From Protonemura montana (taxonomy: Eukaryota > Arthropoda > Insecta > Plecoptera > Nemouridae), in contig OX387608.1 of the NCBI GenBank assembly GCA_947568835.1, positions 4,316,001 to 4,380,000 on the forward strand: a stretch of DNA of 64,000 nucleotides, written 5' to 3'. Made by a program: the position numbers and the translations under genes. This document shows positions 56,301 through 64,000 of this stretch, piece after piece; positions within the stretch are counted from its first letter, which is position 1; each line of letters opens with the position of its first letter. The notes under the pieces are model-generated. The model did no database searches and was not told the origin of the DNA. It was given only the letters and a program-made list of their open reading frames with translations.

Positions 56301-59232
56301 GATCTGTCGGTAATTTATCGTGAGGATCGTTTAACATTAGCGCTGATACTCTGACTAAGCCTGTAAACCCAATGGTAAAGTCTGAACACAAAAGAAGCCA
56401 CTTCTTCACCGCCAATTTGTTATCTTTCAAGTCGCGAGCGAGTCTTCAAAATTCGGCAATGAAATCTTGCGCTATCATCACATGCGATATAAAGATATCA
56501 ACGCATATTTCGCACACAGATAGTGCGTGAAACGTCACTGCAGCCACCTGCCGCCTGCCTTCCCCGAGTGCGTAAAAACGTGCGTATGCGTGACCTTGAA
56601 TTGGAACAAAATACATCAAAATTATAGCATTCACGAGCTGGGCTTGGAAAGGGCATGGGTCCGCATCCGATCCTTCTCATCGGATTATATAATCATGTAC
56701 ATAACGTTCACTACAATGGACAATTGACAGACCTGTAATTACCTACTGTAAATTACCTTCATTTGAGAAAGACATATTTTTCATGTAGAATTTTACACAA
56801 TTGCACTCTCAGTTAATGGTAAAATTGTTTTTGAATGTGCATTGCGGTATCTCTGATTTGATTGTTGTGGTGCATTGTTGACTTTCCACCTGAAGGATTG
56901 AAGAGAGACCGGACATTCTTGGCTTGCCAAGTTAATCGTTAAGATTACCACGTCCTTTGATAAAATCAGGGCCGTTTTCACCGACGCCGTTTAAAACGCT
57001 CTTAAACGACGTTTAGGGGTGATTTTAACCGGCGCGGTAATTTGTTTTAAAACAAAGATATTTTTTAATAATTGCAAACCAAAGAATTTAAACAACACAC
57101 GAAGAACAAGGTTGGTACAAATAGTTTTTAATAATGTGTTTGCTTCGAAACGGAATATTTTGTAACTTGGAAATACAAACAAAATATCAATGGGACTTCT
57201 TACTTTGACCTCCAAGTGACAGTTTAAAAGTTAAACCCCGTCCTTCCAGGTTCAAATCTTAAACGGCGATTTGGACAGAGAGAAAATAGTGATCTATTGT
57301 CTTTGGTGACGGCTGCTAAATAAAATTTCTTTTGTGTGACAGGACAAAGCCTTCCTGAATCATCATTCATCACCAAATTCAAATTCAAATTTACATCTTT
57401 TTGTGTATTTCTTGTCGGCTAAACGGGGAAAATCAATTTTGGTCTAAAACCCCCCTTAAGCGTCGATTAAGCAAGATTTAAACGTTGGTGAAATCGACCC
57501 TCAGTAGCTAAAACCATTGCCAAAACTATGTCAAAACCAAAAACAAACTGTAGCCAACCTCACGGCCAGCCCACGTAGTAAGATTCAATGACCAAAGAAA
57601 ACAAAACGATTCGTGTGCTTTGCCTGTAGTACCGGAACCAGCCGAGCGAATCGGCCGACTCCTCTTGCCTCATTATAATAACCTCCCTTCAAAATCCCGT
57701 CGCAGCACTCCAGCCGCCCAGAACCTGAACGTCTCGGCATCAAATCCCCTCCACGTGACTACCAACAGGTGTTGTCCGAATCCTCAGCGCACGCTGCTTT
57801 AAAATCCAGTGGCGTGATCGCCGTCGTCGAGGTGCTTAGTGGGTCCTCGTGAAGGGCTTGCCAAGGTTTTGGTACGGAAATACTGATGAAATTATGTAAA
57901 TCACTGAAATTTCGTTTTACAGGATTTCTCTTTTTGCATCCTAGGTACATCATAAGTTTCTCAATTGAAATTGTGCCCCTCCAATGACCCCAGATCTGTA
58001 CAGTTTGGTATAGAGTTCAGCGAAAAATTTCAGAGATCCGTTAAGTAATTAACAGACCGTTAAATATCTTCGGATTGGAAGTTGCCAAGCACAAATCAAC
58101 GGGCTGTTAAGTTCACTGCAAAACCGGCACTTAGTTAATTTAAGTTGTTCAAAACAAATAAAAATTAAAGACATTTTTAATTACTCTTAAAATCATAGGG
58201 CTTGCGGCAGGCAAGCTTGGTGTAAACTTTTAGAACATGAGTTAAAAAATCGATTTTTGAAAATAGTCTTTAAACAGTGTTTTGTATTTCCAAATCAGAG
58301 CCTAGTTTCTATACGAGGTCCTCAAGAGAGGCCATGGTAACGTCACACCGCCACTGCACTGGCAAGTGTACGTAGTAGTAGTAGTAATGGTGGTGGTCAT
58401 CATTGAACGCATTGACCTGTGACCGACAGTAGTAGACAATGCTCTGAGCCCACCTGCAACCCAACCGGTCACTAATCACTCTGTAATCACTCCCTAATCA
58501 CTCTTCAGACCACGACAATGGGGCACACCAACTCACTGCATTGTTGCGTGCTTGTACACGCAGAGGGACAATCGGAGACTTCCGCTGGATTTACGCGGCT
58601 ACACCCTGAATTAAGCGAGTCTTGTAAATTGGTCTACCAGCTTTGTTGTGCGTTACTACGAGCGTAAGGGTGTGTGATTTGTAGTGACCGACGAAAGGCT
58701 TCACTTTTAAAATAAATTGTTTGTGGTTCATTGCGTTTTTGATTGATACCTAGGTGGATTCACTTTTTGAGGTTAGGAAGTTAAGATTCACCAGTAAAAT
58801 TTCCCGTTTCACAGCCCTCTAGAACTATACGCTTACAGGTTATTTTAACAATGCGGCTGTGTATTTTTCATGACCGTTAGTTGTTTCTATAGGATTCAAA
58901 TCAGTTGTGTGTTAGATTTTTGGTTCTTTATTTCAAATTTTTCGTCCGTTATAGGTGGAAAAGCTGTTTTTATCAATTCAAAAATGTGTTCCCACGATAT
59001 AAATTGGCAAAAAAAAACAATTTTCCTTTCGTTGTGGTCTTCTCAGGCACTTACTCTTCTTTTCGTCATGCTGGAGTTAAAACTGTTTTCTGTAAGTTTT
59101 CGATGCTGCAATATGCCGTGTCGAGCGTAGAATTGATTGGTCCACTACGTGGCCATGAGAATTACATTTGCTTCTCAATAATAACCACTTAACTAAACAT
59201 TTTAAAGCACTGTGGAGTAAATCATGTCCAAC
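56301..59232. other. Unassigned sequence
   Basis: No supported gene. A 50-codon stretch at 57633-57770 between an acceptor-like TGCCTGTAG and ACCAACAG/GTGTTG is Pro/Ser/Arg-rich and could be an exon, but the donor is weak. GTAGTAGTAG lies at 58372-58385. Confidence 0.28.
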
Positions 59233-59630
59233 GCCTTGGCGTGTTGGAAACACCGGTTCTCGTGAGATCACACAAGTTAAGAAACACTGCGCTGGGTCAG
59301 GTATGGGATGGGTGACCACCGAACGGTTTGGCGTGTTGGAAACACCGGTCCATCATACACATGACTAGTTGTGACAGAGGTTGAAGGGATGAAAGTGGAG
59401 GAATCCTGTTGTTCGCGTTGTACCTTCCTTTGGACGGAACGTTAAATCGGTGGTCCCCTTGGTGCTCTTCGACAGGAGTAGACTACTTGCTGGCCCCCGG
59501 GTTTACCCTCCTCCCTTCTAGAGTAGGTTAGGCCCATTATCACCCTCTCGTACACCGATGCCATTTGACCATTGTCACAGGGCCCGGTCAAAACAGTGTG
59601 TCGTTAAACACCTCGAATCAACCAATCATG
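59233..59630 (+). mobile_element. 5S-headed SINE, copy j (complete)
   Basis: One whole 92-bp-type head, a second partial one (GGCGTGTTGGAAACACCGG), then the CATCATACACATGACTAGTT linker, a shortened body (GGAGGAATCCTGTTGTTCGC, CGTTAAATCGGTGGTCCC) and the full tail CAGTGTGTCGTTAAACACC with an AATCAACCAATC end. It shows 5S unit, linker, body and tail on one molecule. Confidence 0.92.
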
Positions 59631-60403
59631 TGCTAAAACGGTATTTCTAGATAAAAGCGCTAGAACTGTTTTCTCTTTTGATCACTCAGAAGATGCTTTC
59701 AGCAATAAAAGATCACACTCTACAGCGAGCCTAATCTCAAATGTCTCACTATCTAAACTTCGGTAGCCTAATTTCGTCCATAATTTGCCAACAGGCTTCT
59801 TTTTTTTTACCACAAAGCGATAAGAGCGGACCGCTACCAAGCACCTCCAACTCATCACTCCGAGACACAATCTGCGATCAGACCCAGCGTGTGGCAGGAG
59901 ATGACCAGAACAGGTGCTAGCTGACAGCGTGCCAGCATACAGCACGGGCCTAAATTTAATTAGATTTAATTAATTAGCAAGTCTAATGAGTCACAGGGAA
60001 ATACGTGGACGCTGATTAAAATCAACTCATTGTTGTACTAGTTTGTGTTGTGTTTTTTTTTTTTTTTTACTATATAAATTCTTCGATGCGTGAAAATCCC
60101 GGTTGGCGCGTGGAATTTTACCTCTTTACTACTCATAGTTATATAGATAGCGCGGCGGTAGCGTGCGGTCGTAAGGTATAGATGCTGGCAAAACAAAAGA
60201 TTCAATTTATAAATAAATTAGCTGGAAAAAGTCCATTATTATTATTATTTTTAGAACTACGAAATCGACTGCTTGGTATCTGTAATCTATTTGTCGTTCT
60301 AACTTATCAAATCGTGTGGGCACCAGACTGGAAAGCCTTTGAGCTTTTTAAGGTTAGCCGACAGTAGGCATAGTAATGTCCTATGGTCTGTCTATTTTCT
60401 TAG
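59631..60403. other. Unassigned AT-rich sequence
   Basis: A T-run of about 20 lies at 60052-60069. No supported gene. Confidence 0.3.
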
Positions 60404-60600
60404 ACACCCTGCGAACGACTGGAAATAAATATAACTTTCTGCCCGAGCATGAGAAATCTTGGCCCACCTTCATTCATCGTATTAAGAGTTTTTTGATCCT
60501 GATTCGCCGCCGTATTGGCAGGCGCTCAAAGTACATACCGCGACGTCTGGCTTGGCGTGTGTGGATTAATTGGACAGAAACTGCTTACTACGTGGTCCAG
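60404..60600 (+). CDS. Candidate coding exon, unidentified
   Basis: A pyrimidine-rich acceptor (GTCTGTCTATTTTCTTAG, ending 60403) is followed by 197 bp open in one frame, ending GGTCCAG/GTAGTC, an acceptable but not strong donor. The frame encodes a basic, aromatic-rich peptide containing NKYNFLPEHEKSWPTFIHRI, RRRIGRRSKYIPRRLAWRVW and INWTETAYYVVQ. Composition looks more protein-like than most open frames in the window. No family is recognised. It may be chance or a decayed element. Confidence 0.27.
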
Positions 60601-61028
60601 GTAGTCGGTCGCCTCAAAGCATCATCCAGAGGGTGACGCATTCGGGAATCTGGATCAGTGTGCGGTGTCATTTCCTCTTTTCTGGGCGACTGGCATTCCT
60701 GGCTGGCTGAAAGTGTATTTTCGTGGGATGGGTAGCGAAATGAGGAACATTCTCACTGCCAGGGTTACGCAGGTATAGGTTCTTAGTTGGATGAGCGTGG
60801 CGAGCGTTATCGAGAACGAAACTAGGGATTTTTTTAATTTTATTTGGCTTTGTTTCTTTTCTACCTGTTCAACCGATTTATGTTAAATTTGCAGAACACC
60901 TTCAAAATCTCTGAACTTGGATATCTCGAGTTTATTAAATAAATCGGCTCGTTAGTCTTGTTTTAATTCAGATTTACGAAAATTATCTCACAACATCTAG
61001 ACGGCAAGGTTATAGTCCCGGTAGGACA

Positions 61029-61519
61029 ACAGGTAAAGTTTAGAAGCTCTGTCAGGTGATCTCAGCTTCTTCATGGCTAACATTGAACCTCCTATGCTAG
61101 GCCATGATATACCCGTGGTAACATAACATCGCAGAATTGAGAAGCTCTGTCAGGCGATCTCAGCATCTCTTTGGCTACCGAACGTTGAATCTACAATTGA
61201 ACCTACTATGCTCGGCCATGATATACCCGTGGTAACATAAGATAGCAAAATTGAAAAGCTCTGTCAGGCGATCTCAGCATCTCCATGGCTTTCAAACGTT
61301 GAATCTACCATTGAACCTCTTATGCTAGGCCATGATTTACCTGTGGTAACATAAGATAGCAGAATTGAGAAGCTCTGTCAGGCGATCTCAGCATCTCCAT
61401 GGCTACCAAACGTTGGATCTACCATTGAACCTCCTAAGCTAGGCCATGATATACCCGTGGTAACATAAGATAGCAGAATTGAGAAGCTCTGTCAGGCGAT
61501 CTCAGCATCTCCTTGGCTA
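61029..61519 (+). repeat. 114-bp satellite array, locus 3 (about 4 copies)
   Basis: Same monomer and orientation as 1-716 and 39958-40792, but with more substitutions. The first unit lacks the CCAAACGTTGAATCTAC segment. It is interrupted at CTTGGCTA by a LINE insertion; a further monomer piece (ACCAAACGTTGAATCT) resumes at 62111. Confidence 0.93.
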
Positions 61520-62110
61520 AAGTTGGTGTATTTTGCTTTCATCCACTCTCACCTACAGTATGGCGTATCAGTTGGGGATACTCAACTCACCTAAAGCATC
61601 AAGATTATTGAAACTCCAGAAAAAAACGGTGCGGGTAATGGCTAGAGCAAGCCACGACCCATGCAGTGAAATTTTCTAGGACTGATGTCGTCCCTTATTT
61701 AAAAAATTTTAAATCATGCCTTTTCCATGTGTGTATATATTTTACTGTATCATGTTTATTTATGATCAGGAAACAACCACTTCATTGACCTCTGTGAACG
61801 TGGAGAAACCTGACACCAGAAATAGGGGGTTGTTAGTGATGCCAAAGCACAAGTTAACACTTACCTCAAAAAGGTCAAAATATGCCGGCCGTAAACTATT
61901 CAATGCCTTGCCACCGCATCTTAAAGTAGGGAAAGAATGTAATTTTAAAACGAAACTTATGACTTCTTATTAGAACATTGCTTTTATCACAAAAACAATG
62001 ATTTTTTTAAGAGTAAAAGTATTTAAAAAAAATGTAAATATTTGATGACTGTTTAAATATCATTCTGTGTATGATCATCCTGGACAAGAAACAACAGTAT
62101 TATTATTATT
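61520..62110 (+). mobile_element. 5'-truncated non-LTR retrotransposon inserted in the satellite
   Basis: It encodes broken pieces of a reverse transcriptase C-terminus: VYFAFIHSHLQYGVSVG (61526-61576), then after a frameshift LLKLQKKTVRVMARASHDPC, then an open stretch (61716-61973) with DTRNRGLLVMPKHKLTLTSK and KYAGRKLFNALPPHLK, the usual end of CR1/Jockey-like ORF2. After the stop comes an AT-rich 3' UTR ending in a TTA microsatellite. The satellite sequence continues directly after it at 62111. Confidence 0.8.
61716..61973 (+). pseudogene. Reverse transcriptase C-terminal fragment
   Basis: The last 85 codons keep the pattern NTR..L, Y.GRKLFNALPPHLK, typical of the extreme C-terminus of LINE ORF2. 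Upstream catalytic parts are absent and frameshifts precede it, so it is inactive. Confidence 0.75.
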
Positions 62111-62147
62111 ACCAAACGTTGAATCTAAAATTGAACCCCATATGCAT
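62111..62147 (+). repeat. 114-bp satellite fragment after the LINE
   Basis: ACCAAACGTTGAATCTAAAA, TTGAACCCCATATGC: the continuation of the monomer broken at 61519, then it decays. Confidence 0.85.
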
Positions 62148-63074
62148 ATATTCTTAGAGTATTGATTTGAAGTCTTTGGAGAACCAAAAGTACCAAGAGA
62201 AGCATAAGGGATAGCCCTTTCCAAAGAATAATACAAAATAAAGAACAAAATAAATTACACTTATGTATGACGGAATCGAAATTGCCCTAGCACTTTGTAG
62301 TAATTGACCAGTAATTAATTTGTTACTTGGGAAGGAGATAGAACTTAACAGAAAAATTGATTGAATGTGGTCTTGATATTTTACCCAATAATGCTTCTGA
62401 GATGGAATGTCCTTGCTAAGGAATGTGGATCTTTGGACTATTTTGCCATCCATGGAATGAGGGCAAACATTCCCTAGTAAACTATTTAATCTCTCATCTA
62501 TTAACTTTCAAATTAAGTCGTTGAACAAACAAAAGGAAAGAGTACAACAGATTTGCGATGCAAATTGATAGCGCACTTGTTTATTTTGCCGACTATTGAA
62601 TTCCGAGCTAATTTGAGTTGTTACAAAATTCTTTAATGTTTGCCTCGTACGTCGTCAAACTTTTGTTGTCGGGAATTTTAGTTCCCTAGAATCTAGAATC
62701 TGTTCTAGTTCTAGAATCTGTGGTTTCATTTACTACGGGAAGAATTTCTTGGTTTTTCGTTGAAAGGGCCCCAAGGAACAGACGGATAAAAAACATACAC
62801 AGACAACATTAGCTAACTCGGAGACCCATTTATTCATCCATCTTTAACATCGCACAAGCAACCGTTTTAAAAACCACGCGATTTTTATTTACAAAAAAGT
62901 TGATTTAAATTAAGTTACTATCGATAAACTCGCGATGATCGTTGTCATGTTCTAACGCTACGACTTGCACCTCGTAAAGCGAATGTATTCGAGCCATCAC
63001 GGCTCGAAGAAAACATTCCTAGTTTAAAACTCGAGCCAAGCCGGTCTCGGCCGAAGTCGATTCACCAGTTGCGC
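62148..63074. other. Unassigned sequence between the LINE and the last gene
   Basis: A 99-codon minus frame (62154-62453) has no recognised domain. No supported gene. Confidence 0.3.
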
Positions 63075-63490
63075 ACGACGTCCGTCGCATTTATATTTAT
63101 TTGCATACATAAAAAAAAAGTTCACAACGCTGGAAAAAAAACAACTGATGATTTACGAGGAAAAAATGAGATGAGTGTCGAATTGCACGTGCGTCGACCG
63201 CCGTTCGTTTTTTTCGGACGACGGTTCCTTTTTTTTAAAAATCTCGTTTCCACGTTCGTTGGAAATGGAAGCTCGTTCCCTCTTCTCTTCCCTGAAGTGC
63301 GCCCCTGTCCCGTCCGAAGGTCCCAAAACCAATTCGAAACCACCGCAAACGTCCACGCGAATCCAACAAACGTCGTCTAAGAGCGTTGCTACGAGCGTCA
63401 AGTTCCGATCGGGTGGAAACTGGCTCCGATGTTTCGATGTTCGATGGCTCCGAACGTTTGCGTGGACGAGGGAGCCTTGATTGGCTACGA
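63075..63490 (-). other. Probable 3' UTR with polyadenylation signal
   Basis: Downstream of the TGA at 63491 on the minus strand there are about 400 bp with stops in every frame, ending in an AATAAA hexamer (TTTATT on the plus strand at 63096-63101). The spacing suits a 3' UTR of the terminal exon at 63491-63633. The cleavage site is inferred to be near 63075. The 100-176-codon open frames on both strands here are probably shadows of this GC-rich stretch. Confidence 0.45.
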
Positions 63491-63633
63491 TCAATCGTCG
63501 CGGCCCGCCGTCCTCTTGGCCGTGCGCGGTCGCGGAGATGTCTTATTGTCCTTCTTGGCGGCGACCTTGGCGGCGACCTTGGCGGCGCGTGGCGATGTTT
63601 TCACGGCCCGTGGACTGTTCTTCGGAGACCGCT
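63491..63633 (-). CDS. Terminal coding exon, basic Lys/Ala/Pro-rich C-terminus
   Basis: On the minus strand, a CTAAC branch-like motif and a pyrimidine tract lead to the acceptor TTTCCACAG at 63634. The exon then carries 2 nt, 46 codons and a TGA at 63491. The peptide runs RSPKNSPRAVKTSPRAAK, then VAAKVAAKKDNK, and ends TAKRTAGRDD. It is strongly basic, with repeated S/T-P-R motifs and a small internal duplication (a 12-bp GTCGCCGCCAAG unit, twice). Third positions are mostly G or C, unlike the flanking DNA. A 3' UTR with AATAAA follows. This is therefore the last exon of a minus-strand gene whose body lies to the right of the window. Such tails are typical of microtubule-, chromatin- or scaffold-binding proteins in general, but I do not recognise this one. 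Confidence 0.55.
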
Positions 63634-63639
63634 CTGTGG

Positions 63640-64000
63640 AAATCGGGAGAGGGTTAGAGTTGGTGGCGGTGACCACACGCATGGAATCATATTGTTGTAT
63701 TTTATAAGATATCAAAATTCCCCTGAAATCTCAACACTTTGTTGGTTCTTTCATATCGCCAAAAATGCCACAGATATTTTATTATTAGGAACACTAATAA
63801 AGAGAGAATGCTCTCAAAAATTGATCCCTAAACGGCACAATAGTTCACAATGGAAACAATTTCAGCAAATTCGTACTTTACAATGTACTTGCATACCTAG
63901 AGAAAATTTTCGATGAAAAATGAATGAAATTTTTGTAAACCTTCATCGGTTAGCAAACTTGCAGACAGATTTTGCTGAAAAAATTAGCTCTAGATTCAGA
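63640..64000. other. Upstream intron of the terminal exon, to the window end
   Basis: AT-rich sequence that is probably the last intron of the minus-strand gene ending at 63491. The plus-strand frame running to 63916 has no recognisable domain. Confidence 0.3.

Noticed and set aside
57633-57770. Pro/Ser-rich exon candidate
   Set aside because: The acceptor is fair but the donor is weak and no protein family is recognised; kept only as a remark.
63386-63916. 176-codon plus-strand open frame
   Set aside because: It is antisense to the better supported terminal exon and has no recognised domain; the GC-rich sequence explains its length.

Overview
The window is animal nuclear DNA, almost certainly from an insect. 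It is AT-rich and intron-like. It carries one clearly recognisable metazoan exon (Ataxin-1, AXH domain), many canonical GT-AG splice signals, patches of CCTAA/TTAGG-type sequence, and a very dense load of SINE, LINE-remnant and minisatellite DNA. A hemipteran such as a whitefly is my guess, but nothing in the window proves it. There is no bacterial-style gene layout. Most open frames of 60-110 codons are chance or run through repeats.

Genes: only short pieces lie here. A large Ataxin-1 exon (3219-4207, minus) holds a His-rich stretch, a long Pro/Gln/Ser-rich linker and the first half of the AXH domain, and ends at a clean donor site. A terminal coding exon with its 3' UTR and AATAAA signal (63096-63633, minus) closes a second gene whose body lies beyond the right edge. 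Two small exons with good splice sites, 51705-51796 (plus) and 55646-55707 (minus), belong to unidentified genes. 60404-60600 (plus) is a weaker exon candidate. Possible promoter or first-exon signals occur near 26.0 kb, 27.5 kb and 46.3 kb.

Repeats dominate. (1) A SINE family has a 5S rRNA-derived head, a conserved body with a CCTTCGGAAGGGACGTTAA-type block and a CGTTAAACACAACAAATCAA-type tail. About eleven copies are present. The heads are often tandemly reiterated in two distinct unit types of 92 and 91 bp, and one locus (32770-33300) is a nearly pure 92-bp 5S-derived array. (2) A 114-bp satellite occurs at three distant loci in the same orientation; one locus is interrupted by a 5'-truncated LINE. 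(3) A 92-bp tandem repeat occurs at three loci, and the copy at 928-1522 is bounded by a perfect 13-bp inverted repeat. (4) There are local 41-bp, 50-bp, 24-bp and 10-bp minisatellites. (5) A palindromic, possibly Penelope-like element (54134-54623) has a 15-bp target-site duplication and a hammerhead-ribozyme-like core; degraded relatives lie elsewhere. (6) A tRNA-derived SINE has a TTGCAA hairpin, and (7) a roughly 240-bp unclassified dispersed repeat is present in three copies.

The most unusual content is the 5S-derived multi-head SINE family and the palindromic ribozyme-like element. No coherent multi-gene system is visible.
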